From the NCBI GenBank assembly GCA_021442155.1, contig CM038214.1, forward strand, positions 56,266,514 to 56,330,513: a DNA stretch of 64,000 nt, in the 5' to 3' direction. Shown here one piece after another: positions 1-11,530 of this stretch. The position numbers and the translations under genes were made by a program. Position 1 is the stretch's first letter, and the number at the start of each line of letters is the position of its first letter. The notes beneath the pieces are model-generated. The model had not been told where the DNA came from. It ran no database searches and saw only the letters and a list, made by a program, of their open reading frames with translations. This stretch comes from Cymbidium sinense. Taxonomy: Eukaryota; Streptophyta; Magnoliopsida; Asparagales; Orchidaceae.

Positions 1-2085
1 GTTTAGGGTTTAGCGTTTAGGTTTTTAGGGCTTATGCTCTTAGGGTTTAGGGTTTAGGATTATGGTTTTGGGTTTAGGGTTTAGGGTTTAGGGTTAGTTT
101 TAGGGTTTAGGGAATAAGGTTTTTTTAAAAAAAATTAAGTAAACCGAAATGTTTAGGTTTATTTAGTTCATTTAGTTTTTTTTATTTATTTTAGTTTATT
201 TTTTATTTCTATTTATGTTTATTTTTTATTTTTATTTAGTTTAGTTTATTTATTTTAGTTTTGTTTTTTTATTTTAGTTTATTTTTTAGGTTTATGTTTA
301 GGTTTATGTTTATTTTTTTAGTATTTTTTTATTTTATTTTTTAGGTTTAGGAGTTATTTTTTATTTTTAGATTTAGGTTTAGGTTTTTATTTTATTTTTT
401 TTAAGTTTAGGTTATAGGTTTTATTTTAGGATTATTTTAGGTTTGGTTTAGGTTTTATTTATTTTAGTTTAGGTTTAGGTTTATTTTATTTTGTAAATTT
501 TATTTTTATTTTAGTTTAAGTTTTTATTTTTAGTTTAGGGTTTGGGTTTTATTTTATATTTACTTTTAGGTGTTACTTGAAGGTTTATTTTATGTTTAAG
601 TCTTAATTTATTTTTTCTTATTATTATTTTTTATGTTTAGTTTTTTCTTTATTTAGGTTTTCCATTCTTAACTTTAATTTTAGTTTAGTCCAGGTTTTAT
701 TTATTTTATTTTAGTTTTTTTAATTTTATTTTTAGGTTTAAGTTTAGGTTTTATTTTATTTTATTTCTTATTTTATTTAGGTTTATAATTTTATTTTTGG
801 CATTATTTATTTAGATTTGGTAGTTTGGTTTAGTTTTTTAGGGTAGAGTAGGATTTAAAGTCAGTGGCTCAGGAGTAGTTTAGTGGAGTTTAGTAATGAG
901 CTTTAGGATTTATAGTTTTAGGGTAGTGGTCAGTTATTTAGCATTAGGGATTAGGAGTGATCAGGGCTCAGTTTAGGTTTAAGTGAGTGGGAGGGTTGGG
1001 AAAGTTAGTTCAGGGAGGTGTAGGTTAGGGCCAGGAGGGTGGGGTCAGCTCAGTATTTAGGCTTATAGGGTTTAGGGCTCAGGATTTAGTTTAGGTTTTA
1101 TTTTAAAAAAAATTTAGTAAACCAATAGGTTTAGATTTATTTAGTTATTTTTTATTTTATTTAATTTATTTTTATTTTATTTAGGTTTATTTTTTTATTT
1201 TATTTAGTTTAGTTTATTTATTTTAGTATTTCAATATTTTGATTTTAATTTATTTTTTAGATTTAGGTTTAGGTTTAAGTTTACTTTTTTTAGGTTAGTT
1301 TTATTTTTATTTTATTTTTTAGGTTTAAGTTTTTTTTTTAGGTTTAGGTTTAGGTTTTTATTTTATTTTTTACGTTTAGGTTTTAGGTTTTTATTTTAGG
1401 ATTATTTTTAGGTTTTAGTTTTTAGTTTAGATTTAAGGTTATTTATAGTTTATTTTATTTTATTTAGTTTAAGGTTAAGGTATATTTAGTTTTTTTTTTT
1501 AGGTTTTATTGTATTTTATTTATTTTTAGGTTTATTTTTTAGGGTTTGGTTTCTATTTTGTTTTTATTTTATTTTATTTTAGGTTTATTTTATTTTTTAG
1601 CTTAGTTTAGGTTTTAATTTATTTTCTTTTTGTTTAGTTTTTATTTTTTATTTTATTTTATTTTATGTTTTTTGGTTTAGTTTAAGTTTTAGTGGGTATT
1701 TATTTTATTATTTTTGAAGGTTTTTTTATTATTTTAGGTTTTATTTAGTTTAGGTTTAAGTTTTACTTTTTATTTAGGGTTTAGGTTTAGGTCAGTTAGG
1801 TTTTTAGGGTTAGCTCAGGGTAGGTTTTAGGGTTTAGGGTTTAGGGTAGGGTAGTAGGAGGGTTTTAGGGTGGTTTAGGTAGGGTCAGATTTAGGGTAGT
1901 GTTTGTAGGATTTAGGCAGAGTTTAGGTAGGTTGGTGGTTTTTTATATTTTATTTTTTTTTTAGTTAAGTAAACTAGTAGGTATAGGTTTATTTAGATTA
2001 TTTTTCATTTATATTTAGGTTTATCTTTATTTTTTATTTTTTATTAGGTTTATTTTTATTTTTATTCAATTTATTTTATTTATGG
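1..2085 (+). repeat. Degenerate telomere-like / T-rich array, block 1
   Basis: The block opens with TTTAGGG heptamers, many imperfect, to about 115. It then passes through a TTAAGTAAACC-type junction word at about 135 into T-rich sequence made of TTTATTTT and TTTAGG words. Junction-word variants recur at about 1115 and 1960, and a second TTTAGGG-rich stretch lies at about 1790-1900. C is almost absent from this strand outside the GC island at 835. No coding potential is visible. The heptamer is the usual plant telomere repeat; its degeneracy and the unrelated DNA within it argue for an interstitial or subtelomeric array, not an active chromosome end. Confidence 0.85.
835..1090 (+). repeat. 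GC-richer island in telomere-like array
   Basis: G-rich sequence (GTAGTTTAGTGG, GCTCAGG, GGGCCAGGAGG) interrupts the T-rich array. The words look like TTTAGGG variants with C for T (CTCAGGG) or GTGG for GGG. It is the weakest of the islands in this window. Confidence 0.5.
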
Positions 2086-2087
2086 AG

Positions 2088-2722
2088 TGCATTTTAGTTG
2101 TGGAAGTTAAAGTTGTAGTGTTGTGACTTTAGGTGAACAAGTCATTAAAAAGAGTGAGCGATTTAGATATTTAGGCTCTATTGTTCAAAATGATGGTGAA
2201 ATAGATGGAGATGTTATTAGTAGAATTCAAGTTGGATGGTTGAAGTGGAATGTAGCCTATTGTGTGATAGAAAAGTACGCTTTTACTTAAGAAAAATTTA
2301 TAAGATGGTGGTAAGCAATGATTTATGGTTCAATGTTGGCCAATATTAGAAGACTAAGCTAAGTGTTGTAGAAAAAGGATGCTCAGGTGGTTGAGTGGCT
2401 TTACTCTTAGAGATAAAATGTGAAGTGTGTATGTTTAGGAAAAAGTTTGAGTAGCTCCAGTGGCAGATGAAATTAGAGAGAGCAAACTTAGATGGTTTGG
2501 CCACATAAAGCTTCTATCGTCCAATGACTCGGTTAGGAGAGTAGATGCATTAGATTTTCCTTATGTTAAGAAAGGTATAGGTAGACCTAAAAATACATGG
2601 TTAAGGTGTCTAAAAAATGACCTTAGTATACTTGAATTGAATGAGAATTTGACACATAAGGACACAATGGAGAAGGATTGTATGACCACTTAGTGGGATA
2701 ATGGCTTGTTGTTGTTGTAGTT
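2088..2722 (+). pseudogene. 5'-truncated LINE (probably RTE-like) reverse-transcriptase remnant
   Basis: Translation of about 2130-2290 gives a stretch reading GEQVIKKSERFRYLGSIVQN followed by DGEID...RIQVGWLKW, the well-known plant LINE reverse-transcriptase sequence after the catalytic palm. After frame breaks, about 2365-2400 reads EKRMLRWL-like, and 2460-2693 reads ESKLRWFGH, then a Val-Arg-Arg motif and GRPKNTW, the usual C-terminal end of these proteins. Only about the last third of RT survives; the catalytic motifs and endonuclease are missing, as expected from 5' truncation during target-primed reverse transcription. Several stops and frameshifts break it. It ends in a short (TTG)4 tail at about 2709-2720, which fits RTE-type 3' ends. 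It lies inside the T-rich telomere-like array, not next to other genes. Confidence 0.8.
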
Positions 2723-5651
2723 TAGTTAATTTATTTAAGATTTATTTATTTTAGTTTAGGTCTTTATTATTTTTGGTTATTTTTATTTTATTTAGGTTTT
2801 AGGTTTAGGTTTTATTTTATTTTTTTAGGTTTAGGTTTTAAGTTTTTTTATTTTAGCTTTACTTTAGGTTTTTTTTTTCTAGTTTAGGTTTATGTCTATT
2901 TTTAGTTTATTTAATTTTATTTAGGGTTTAGGTTTAGGTTTAGGTTTAGGTTTTTTTATGTTTAGGTTTAAGTTTTATTTATTTTATTTTAGTTTATTTT
3001 AGTTTAGGTTTATTTTATTTTATTGTTATGTTATTTTAGTTTTTTAGGTTTAATTTTATGTTTTATTTTGGTTTATTTTTATGTTTAGGTTTTATTTATT
3101 ATTTTATTTTATTTTATGTTTATTTTATTTTAATTTTAAGTTTAGTTTTATTTTATTTAGGTTTTTATTTTAATTTAGTTTAGGTTTCATTTATTTATTT
3201 TAGTTTAGTTTTAGTTTTATTTATCATTTAGGTTTAGATTTAGGTTTTAGTCAGTTTTAATTTTATCTTGGTTTAGGTTTTATTTATTTATTTTTAGGTT
3301 TAGTTTAGTCAGCCTTTTAAAGTCATGGCCCAGTGGAGGGTTAGAGGCCCATGGTCAGTTAAGGGTATGACTCAGGGCCTGGTGAGCCTGGTAGGATCAG
3401 TGGCCTAGGGCCCAGGGAGGTTGGCTCAGGGCCTTTGGGCTCAGTGGCCTGTAAGAGATCAGTATTTTAGAGCTCAGAAAGGCCCAGTGTCAAGTCTCCA
3501 TCAGCCTGGGCCTTTAGGTTTAGTGTGGTCACCAAGTGATCATGCCAATCAGGGCCTGGCTGATCAGGCTCAGTGGAGTAGGTGGCCTGGTGGTTATAGG
3601 CTCATGATCAGGTAATCAGGTTTAGGCCTGGTCAGTCAGGGCTCATGGCCTGGCTCAGTGCCCAGGGCCCAGGTAGGCCTGGCTCAGGGCTAGGGTTAGT
3701 TGTGGACCAGATTTAGGGCCCAGTGTGGAGGGTTAGGGTGGATGAATAGGAATTTTTTAAAAAGTAAATGTGTTAATTTAGTTTTTTAATTTATTTTAGT
3801 TTATTTTTTGATTTATTTTTATTTAGGTTTATTTTTTTTATTTACTTTAGTTTATTTATTTTAGGTTTACTTATTTTAGTTTAGATTTTTTATTTTAGTT
3901 ATTTTTTTAGGTTTGGGTTTAGGTTTAGGTTTATTTTTTAGTTTAGTTTTATTTTAATTTTAATTTTTAGGTTTAGGTTTATTTTTTACTTTTAGGTTTA
4001 GGTATAGGTCTTTATTTTACTTTTTTAGGTTTATGTTTTAGGTTTTTATTTTAGGTTTTATTTTAGGTTTTATTTTTTAGCTTAGGTTTAGGTTTATTTT
4101 TAGATTATTTTATTTTATTTAGTTTAAGTTTAGGTTAAAGTTTAGGTTTAAGTTTTATTTATTTTAGTTTAGTTTATTTTAGTTTAGGTTTATGTTTATT
4201 TTATTTTGTTTATTTGATTTTTATTTTATTTTTAAATTTTTATTTACTTTAGGATTTAAGTTTTGTTTTTTATTTACTTTTAGGTTTTATTTTAAGGTTT
4301 ATATTTTAGGTTTAGGTTTTTATTTAGTTTTTATTTTATTTTATTTTACTTAGGTCATTTATTCTTAGATTTATTTTATTTTTTTAATTTAGTTTAGGTT
4401 TTCATTTGTTTTATTTTAGTTTATATTTATTAGTTTATTTTATTTTGGTAGATTTAGTTTAGTTTTCATATTTATTTTATTTAGTTTAGGTTTATTTTAT
4501 TATTTATTTATTTAGGTTTATTTAGTAGGAGGAGTGGTTAGGGAGGGTAGTTTTTGAGTGGGTAGGGTTGGTTAGGGTCAGCTAGTTTAAAGTGTGGAGG
4601 CTTTAGGGTCATTAAAAGTGTTTAGGGGAGTTTAAAGGGTAGTGTTGGCCTGGTGGCTCAGAGAGTTTAGGGTTTAGGGTTTTAGGTTTGGGGTTTAGGG
4701 TGTGGTAGATAGTAGGGTTATAGTGTATGGTTTAGGGTAGGAGTTTAGGGTCAGTGAGGGTTTAGGGTTTAAGTTTTAAATTTTGAACGGTTTGGTATTT
4801 AGTTTATTTTTTTATTTAATTTATTTATTTTATTTAGGTTTACTTTTATTTTTATTTAGTATTATTCATTTATATTTATTTATTTATTTTAGTTTAAGTT
4901 TTATTTTATTTATTTTAAGTTTAGGTTTAGTTTATGTTTACTTTTAATTTAGTTTTATTTTATTTTATTCTTTTTAGGTTTTATTTTTTTATTTTAGGTT
5001 TAGGTTAGTTTTATTTATTAGGTTTAGGTTAGGTTTATTTGGTTTTATTTTTAGTTTAGGTTTAGGTCTACTTTAAGTTTATTTTATTTTATTTAGTTTA
5101 GGGTTTAGGGTTTAGGTTTAGTTTATTTTAAAGTTAAGTTTCAGTTTTATTTATTTTAATTTAGTTTATTTTAATGTAGGTTTATGTTTATTTTATTTTA
5201 CTTATTTTAAGTTTAGTTTTTTTTTAGTTTAGGGTTTAGGTTTCATTTTTTATTTATTTTTAGATTTTATTTTTAGGTTTACTATTTAGATTTAGGTTTT
5301 TATCTAGTTTTTATTTTATTTTATTTTAGGTTTACTTTATTTTTATTTAATTTAGGTCTTTTATTTTTAGGTTTATTTTATTTTTTAGTTTAGTTTAGGT
5401 TTTTATTTATTTTATTTTATTTTAGTTTTTATTTGTTTATTTTTTTTTTAGGTTTAGTTTAGGTTTTAGTTTAGGTTTATTTTATTTAGGTTTTATTTTA
5501 TTTTAGGTTTATGTTTTTTTTATTTTTATTTATTTTAGGTTTTAGGTTTGTTTTTTAGGTTTAGTGGGTTTAGGTTTGTTGGGTTTAGGGTTTAGGGTTG
5601 TAAGTTTAGGGTTTGGGTTCAAGTTTTAGTTTAAGGTTTAGGGTTTTTATT
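2722..5651 (+). repeat. Degenerate telomere-like / T-rich array, block 2
   Basis: T-rich monomers occupy roughly 2722-3300, 3760-4540 and 4800-5560, separated by a GC-rich island (3305-3740) and by TTTAGGG-rich stretches at about 4510-4775 and 5560-5645. The two later T-rich stretches follow the same order of sub-words, for example a TTTATTCTTAG-like word near 4365 and a related one near 5357. The block ends in a T-run that leads directly into GRP 3'UTR fragment A. Confidence 0.8.
3305..3740 (+). repeat. GC-rich CAGGGCC island
   Basis: This is a dense run of words such as GGCCCAG, GGCCTGG, CAGTGGCC and GCTCAGG. An open frame at 3421-3615 crosses it, but its translation is a by-product of the repeat and resembles no protein. 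It is flanked on both sides by TTTAGG-type sequence. Confidence 0.7.
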
Positions 5652-5721
5652 TTTTTTAACAAAGAATAAATTTAGATTCAACATTTTTTCTTTTTGATTT
5701 GATCAACCTAGTAACAAACCA
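5652..5721 (-). pseudogene. GRP unit A: 3'UTR fragment only
   Basis: About 65 bp match the 3' end of the GRP units: the words AACAAAGAA, ATTCAACATTT, then TCAACC and AGTAACAAACC, as seen at about 23.7 kb. The match stops abruptly at AAACCA, where gypsy LTR-like sequence begins. The gypsy copies at 51.3 kb carry AAACTAGG at the same place, so the join shares about 5 bases of microhomology. No coding part remains. Confidence 0.7.
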
Positions 5722-7194
5722 GGGAAGTGAGGTAATCAAATGACCTCCTTGGGGCTAGCTAAAGCCTCGTGTTCTTGAGATGTCTAGACTATATACCCAT
5801 TACCATTCAATCTTATATAAATCAACACGTGAATAGAGAAAAGAGAACTGGATATTCATACACTTAAGCTATAAGCACATGCATTTCTTATGTATTTATA
5901 ACTAGCATCATAACATATATTATTATTCATTTATAAGTTTTTGAAAAAGACATTTGGATTTAATAATGATAATAGCCATGCATATATTAAATTAAATCAA
6001 CACATGCAAGCTTACATTAAGTAAATCCATTTTACTTTACTTGATTTTGAAAAGATGGATGCTTGAATTCAAATGACGTACCAAATTTAACATGATTAGA
6101 AAGAGGACAATCAAATATAAGCATGTGATTCTTTGAACCAAACTAGTTCTTGAAGATAATCAAATCAAATAAGATTATTTAAAGCAAACCAATGCTTCTT
6201 TATTAATTATGTTTTGGATTTGATTTTATTTAAAGAGGAGAAGAGAAATCATCACTTGTTGTTTTAAACCCATTCCCACATTAGTGATTTGATTTAATTT
6301 TAAGAAATGTAATTAAGTTGATTTTATGGGTTAATTAAGTTGAACCCTTAATTAGATGAATTAATTATCCCTACCTATGTCACCTTAAAGTAATTAACTA
6401 AATAATTATGAGCCAACATTATATGCATGGAAAATAAACTTGCAATGATCCTAGGAAATAAATAGGCCTAATGCAATTGGCTCGTGATTAATAGTTAATT
6501 AGATTAAGGGACTTAATTAATTACTCTAATGGTTTTCCCACATATGTGTACTAACCATAATTTCATTAAACTCTTTTAGGTTATTAAGCACCTAAAGATC
6601 TACCCCATGATTTAATTAATTAAGGTCTGATGTGATTATGATTTCAATTTGATTACTTGATTTAATTAATTAGTTAAATCTTAATTAATTTCATTTTAAA
6701 AAATGGTGAAATGAACATAGGGAAAGGGGTCCCAACCCTATTCCTTAGTTCACTTACTATTGAACATTGATTAATAAACTTAATTAACTAATTTGTTACT
6801 ATTCATGGCATTAATTAATCATTAATTAACTTTAAAGAGTAGTTAAGGTTTAATTTATCAAATTTCTTAATTAAGTGTGCAATAAATCCCAAGAAATTCT
6901 TGGGAGGCAAATGTCATCCCATTAAATTAACCCACAAAATTTGGGATTAATTGCTCAAGTAATTGAAAAGTAATTAAGCTAATTAATTTTGTAATTAAAT
7001 CTTAATTACTATTCAAAATTATTTAAGATCATTTTTAATTAATTCCCCTTTAAAATACCTTTAAAATGAGTATTTATTTGCAATTTTTTTACTTCTCTAT
7101 GATTTTTTATGATTTTTAAAAGTTACAATCATTAAAATTGATTTCTTAAGCCTAATTAAAGCCTAATCTTGTTGGCGACGCATGGTGTGCTGAC

Positions 7195-7275
7195 GCGGTG
7201 CACTTTCCACGTGGTGCCACGTGATTGGCTTCTTAAAACTTATCCGACTCAGCGCTTATATGGTGTGGGGGATGC
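7195..7275 (+). promoter_or_regulatory. Possible LTR promoter patch (two CACGTG boxes)
   Basis: Two CACGTG boxes lie about 10 bp apart, followed at once by ATTGG (CCAAT on the other strand) and, some 40 bp on, TTATATGG. CACGTG is the core of plant G-boxes. The homologous stretch at about 52.79 kb has lost both boxes, so if functional this was a feature of only some copies. Promoter function is inferred. Confidence 0.3.
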
Positions 7276-9234
7276 ATTTATCGTACATCATTTGATCTAT
7301 GATCGAATGACTACGATTAATCCCACAAATTAATAGGATTAAATCAGATCAATCTAGCATATCTAATCATGACTGTCCTTTCTGATCACATAGAATGGAT
7401 GGTACATGATCTAACATCACTCGAGTGAGGGAGAATGGTGTCCCGCCATTGCTCACTTGATCTGAGCTTACCCGTGCTCGGATCAACTCCAGAAGGATCC
7501 CACCCCTTCATAACAATGATCAGAGGGGATCCAACAGTCAAGATCACATGAGATGCAAGTTTTCTTCAATAAGCTCCAACCCATTTTTGCCTATGAATCA
7601 ATTTTGGAAGCATACCTCAAAGGAGCTCAAGATCAGCACCTCGAACAATTGAGGAAGCTTCATCTAGTGGAGAGGAAGCACTATTTAGCAATAATTGGAT
7701 CAATTTCTTGATGTTCGCTCGGAAGGCCATGAATTGATGATTTGGAGCTCAACTTTGATCGAAGTCCCACCTCCGATTCTCAAGAAGCTTGGGGTGTATA
7801 CCTCCCTTCATCTTAATTGGATTGTGGGATCAGGTTTTTCTTATCGTGGCCATTTGGCCATCTCAGGGAGTCTTTGGTGTCAAGGAGGAGGTGAGTTGGC
7901 TTGGCTTTATTGGTTGAAGGTGTGGAGGTGGCTGCCAAGGAAGAATCATGGGTGTCTTATGGGTTTCAAATGCTCCAATGGGGAGGGTAAGGTGATTTCA
8001 CCTTCTTTGGGTCATGGCTGACCCAACCACCTCTTGGGTTAGGTAGGGCAATGTCTTAACTTCCTAGGTGGACCATTTAGAGAGTACTAAGTGGCCAAGG
8101 AATAGAAATGACCACTTACATGGGTGATTTTTTTGACGTGATGCCCTTAACCCAAGGATAGAATGATCATTTGGCATTGGATTTGATTTGGGTAGATTTG
8201 AAATGAGTCAAAGTGGGCAAATTTCAAGAATTGTTAATTTGGGTTTGGCTCAGTTTGACTCATTTAGGTCAAACAGAGTTAGGTTGGGACAAGTTGAATA
8301 ATTGGTCAAATTGTCAAACCAAGGGTTGGGTCAAGTTCATATGATCATTTGGGATGTTTTGGTTCAATTGGTTTGGTTTAGTTTGGCTTAGATTTAATTT
8401 TGGCTCATTTGAATTCATTTGAGTTAAATGGGTTAAGTTGACCAATTTGACCAAATTTGCCAAATTGGCTTGGATTTGGTTTGAGTTTAGTTGACCAATT
8501 AAAGATGATTGTAGGCTTTGGTTTCAATTAATTTAGATTTGGTTTTGATTTAGGCCAACTTGAACCTTTAGGTCAATTTGGGCTAAGTAGGTCATCTAGG
8601 TTCAATTGGGTCTAATCATAGCTTTGGTCAAATTTAATAATCAATTAGAATGAACTTGAGCAATTGGTTGCAATCAATTTGGTTTATATTTTGATTTGAT
8701 TTGATTTGGTATTTTAGGTTAATTTGGGCCAACTTGGGTCAAGAGGGCCAATTGAGTTTGGTTTGATTCAATTGAAGGTCAAGTCATATTCAAATATTGA
8801 TTTTGATTTGGTATGAATCATTAGTTTCAAGGGATTTGGCATAGGTTGCAATTTGGATAGTTTGGGTTCATTTGGGTTAAGGGGTTGACTTGGTCAAATG
8901 ACTAAGTTGACTTTGTTTGACCTAATTTGTGATAATTGATCAACTTAGGGTGATCAACAATCATGATGGGAGGTTTTGATGGGCTTGGTTTAATCTAGTT
9001 TGGGTAGAATTAGAACTTGGCTCAAATAGGTCAAATTGGCCACTTTTGGTAAAATGGACAAATTGAGTTTAGTTGGCTTGATTTTGGGTAGAGTATGATT
9101 TAGTTGAGTTTATATATGGATTTGGGATTCATATATAAATTCAACTAATATTGGCTTGGGTTCAAAATGGGTTTTGGTTCATTTGAACTTAAAGTCAAAA
9201 GGGTTAAGTTGGGTTTGACTTGGGTTGATTTTGG

Positions 9235-9700
9235 TTTAGCTTGATGATTGTAGATTTCATTTATATTTGTGAATATGATTGAAGGTATGATTGATTCATG
9301 AGAAAATCAACTGAATTTAGGTTTTGGAATGAAGGAATTTGGCTAAGTCCACCGAGTTGAGTTATGTGTCTTAGGTCTAGATTTTGATTTGGTTTGATTT
9401 AGTTTTGATGATTTAAATGTATATTTCATTTAAATTTGTGTAGATTATTGAAAATATGATTGATTTGTGAGAAAATCAATTGAGTTTGACTTGATTTGGA
9501 TTAAAATTTGGCTAAGTCCATGGGATAGGTCATGTGGCTTAAGAAGGGTTTTGATTTAATTTGATTTAGTTTGATTTAGTTTTGATCATTTGAATGTAGA
9601 TTGGATTTATATTGAGGAAGATGATTGAAGATATAAATTGATTATGAGAAAATCAATTGATTTTGGATAATTTGGATTAAGATTTGGTCCATGGATAGGT
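9235..9700 (+). repeat. Tandem repeat of about 175 bp, three units
   Basis: Three diverged units start near 9238, 9408 and 9583. Each has a GATGATT/GATCATT start, a TTCATTTATATTTG-like word, a GATTGAA block and then GAGAAAATCAA. The related stretch at 45.87-46.67 kb has five units, so copy number differs between elements. Confidence 0.65.
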
Positions 9701-10082
9701 CATAGTCTTGAAGGGTTTCAAGTTTGGATTTGATCATTTTAAATCATTTGGTTTTAATTTGGGTTTAGATTTGGATTTGTTTGATGTTTGAATTGAACTT
9801 GAGGTTTGGTTTGAGAAGGTTAACATTGATTAGATTTGGGTTTTAGGGTAGGTGGATTATCCTAATCCCTAAGGCATAACCTAAACCTATAATTAATCCT
9901 TCTAAGTCTTTAGGCTTAGGTTAAGTGTTTGCTTACTTATTAGAAATGTCTTATTACTTGATAAGTCTCAATTTCTAGAAGGCTCCTAAGTCTAAGATGG
10001 GAAGATTGAATCGACTCAAAAGTGAGGTCAACAGCCCAAGGCTCCATAGTGTTTCCTTTGGAGATAGATTGAAGATCAAGCC

Positions 10083-10391
10083 AAGTTTCACATTATAGAC
10101 TCGGATACATCTTTCAACACTTTGCTTGGGAGACCATGGATACATGAAAATAATGTAGTTCCATCCGCTCTACATCAGTGTATGAAGTTTATGAGAGGTG
10201 GGATCGTCTACTGTGTCAAAGGAGATCTCAAGCCATTTACAGTTCACGAGATCGGCATATATGAGAATACAGCTTACTACCTCCCTCAAAATCAACAAGT
10301 CTATTCTCGAAAACTTGGCCAAAGTTTAAAAATAAAAAATAAAAAAATAAAAAGAAAGAGAAAAAGAAAAGAAAAAGAAAAGAAAAAATGA
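10083..10391 (+). pseudogene. Gypsy copy 1: protease C-terminal end
   Basis: The frame from about 10083 reads FHIIDSDTSFNTLLGRPWIH and continues with a VPSALHQCMKF motif. This is the conserved stretch after the aspartic protease active site in plant Ty3/gypsy polyproteins, where the protease fold ends and the linker to RT begins. The active site itself and all of gag are missing upstream, where LTR-like DNA abuts instead. The frame runs into a purine-rich low-complexity tail from about 10325, translating as Lys/Arg repeats, and stops at 10389. The GRPWIH and LHQ words make the family assignment firm. Confidence 0.8.
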
Positions 10392-10405
10392 ACAAGAAAA
10401 TAAAA
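10325..10405 (+). repeat. A/G-rich purine tract
   Basis: Low-complexity AAAAAT and AAAAAGAAAAG units lie inside the protease-RT linker of copy 1. The tract probably arose by slippage and is one cause of frame loss. Confidence 0.8.
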
Positions 10406-10957
10406 GGGTGTGAAAATAGACTTAGAGGAAAAATTGGATCCTAACATTAGATTCCATCACAGCTCATTTACTTCAACATATGGAACGACCTCCACTGTGA
10501 AGGAGACTAGAGGCGGGGCCCTAGGGTGGAAAACCTCCTTATTGGCCACTGAATAGGAGATTTGTCCTAGCTACTAGGAGCACACATGCTATCCATATAA
10601 ACTTAAAATCTAATTCATAAGATGAGTATTATATAGTTAGCATACCAGCCAGCTCTTCTCAGTAGTATATTCCCTTGGAGGTGACACTTAAGCTAGATAT
10701 CGATGAAGGCCGAGCTCCAAATCTAAGCATAAGTGTATCTAAGTCTGTATATGAAACACTTAGGCATCAGTTGGGAATCTTAGCTCTAACCTCACTTTCC
10801 ACTCAAAAGTTGAGGGTTTGGTAGTTAAGGAAGCCCCTAAGTCATCCAAAGGTGTGAAGACTCAGAGGTTCTTTCTGGGAGCCTCATCCTCAAGTAAAGA
10901 ATTTGGTGTAGAACTTGAGGATGATTTATATAAAGATTTAATATAATTACCTTTTGA
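10406..10957 (+). pseudogene. Gypsy copy 1: decayed protease-RT linker
   Basis: No long frame is open here. Its place between the LGRPWIH motif and the RT N-terminus corresponds to the poorly conserved, charged linker of Tat-type polyproteins. I see no recognisable domain. It is assigned by position only. Confidence 0.45.
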
Positions 10958-11530
10958 TTGGTACTTTCCTTGTGTTCAAAATTTAGCAAAGAAAGGGTTA
11001 ATCCCACATACTTGGTCAAAGCACAGGTCAGACTATTTCAAAAAAATATGGAAGAACAAATGCAAAAGCTCTCAATCAAGACTAGATTCGGATTTGGTTC
11101 CAATGATGATGATTACTACTTAGTCATCACCAATCATTTCAATTCTGATAGGTTCTTTTCAAATCACATTAAACCATATGAGGAGCTATGCTTAGAAACT
11201 GCAGATGATCCAGATGATTTAGAAATCAAAGATGCACCGCTAGAGTTCAAAGAAGAGATCAAGTCAACTATTGACGAGGTCAAAGAAATCAACTTAGGAT
11301 TTGAAGAAGATCCATGCCCAACATACATCAGCTCTTCGTTAAATGAAATTGAAACCAATAACTTAGTTAAGCTGTTGACTCAGTTTAAGGACTACTTTGC
11401 ATTGCATTATGAAGAGATTCTTAGATTGGCTCTTGACGTAGTAGTCCATAAACTAGCAATAGAGCCTATTGTTAACCCTATGAAGCAAGCTCCTAGACAC
11501 ATGCATATCATTTTAGAAGTCATAAAATAA
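10958..11530 (+). pseudogene. Gypsy copy 1: linker end and RT N-terminal part
   Basis: A 190-codon open stretch. The first part holds acidic linker sequence. From about residue 135 it reads LLTQFKDYFALHYEEI and, further on, VVHKLAIEPIVNPMKQAPR, which is the entry of gypsy RT (usual pattern: LL..FKD.FAW.YE.MPG....VVHKL.I.P...PVKQ..R). The frame ends at a TAA at 11528, where related elements continue into RT, so this is a nonsense break and not a true C-terminus. The apparent ATG start is only the first Met after an upstream break. Confidence 0.8.

Larger units (their letters stand above)
5721..10080 (+). mobile_element. Gypsy copy 1: long LTR-like / 5' non-coding region
   Basis: About 4.3 kb of AT-rich non-coding DNA lies directly before the pol remnant on the same strand. 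Positions 5721-8230 are collinear with 51330-54065, sharing for example GGTAATCAAATGACCTCC and TCACTTGATC at matching places, and 8230-9900 is related to 45.1-46.7 kb and 48.66-49.1 kb. It contains a promoter-like patch near 7.2 kb and a tandem repeat near 9.2-9.7 kb. Very long LTRs are known in some large Tat-lineage elements. I infer an LTR from its position and reuse next to several gypsy pieces; no TG...CA ends, primer-binding site or target duplication were identified, so it could include untranslated leader. The open frame at 7695-8021 has no protein-like character. Confidence 0.65.

Noticed and set aside
1..120. A functional chromosome end at the window start
   Set aside because: Heptamers are degenerate, mixed with other words, and unrelated DNA lies on the telomere-ward side in the window; interstitial or subtelomeric array is the better reading.
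2709..2720. (TTG)4 as a meaningful microsatellite
   Set aside because: Best explained as the 3' tail of the LINE remnant; too short to be a separate feature.
3421..3615. Open frames in GC-rich islands (also 22293-22475)
   Set aside because: Translations of CAGGGCC/CAGTGG repeats; no domain and no sister frame in the other islands.
7695..8021. Open frame of 108 codons in the LTR-like region
   Set aside because: The collinear copy at about 53.5-53.85 kb does not keep it, and it resembles no protein known to me.
10837..11019. Minus-strand frames over gypsy copy 1 (also 11164-11358, 12492-12749, 41487-41690, 41843-42025)
   Set aside because: They lie opposite clearly recognised gag or pol sequence and have no protein-like features.
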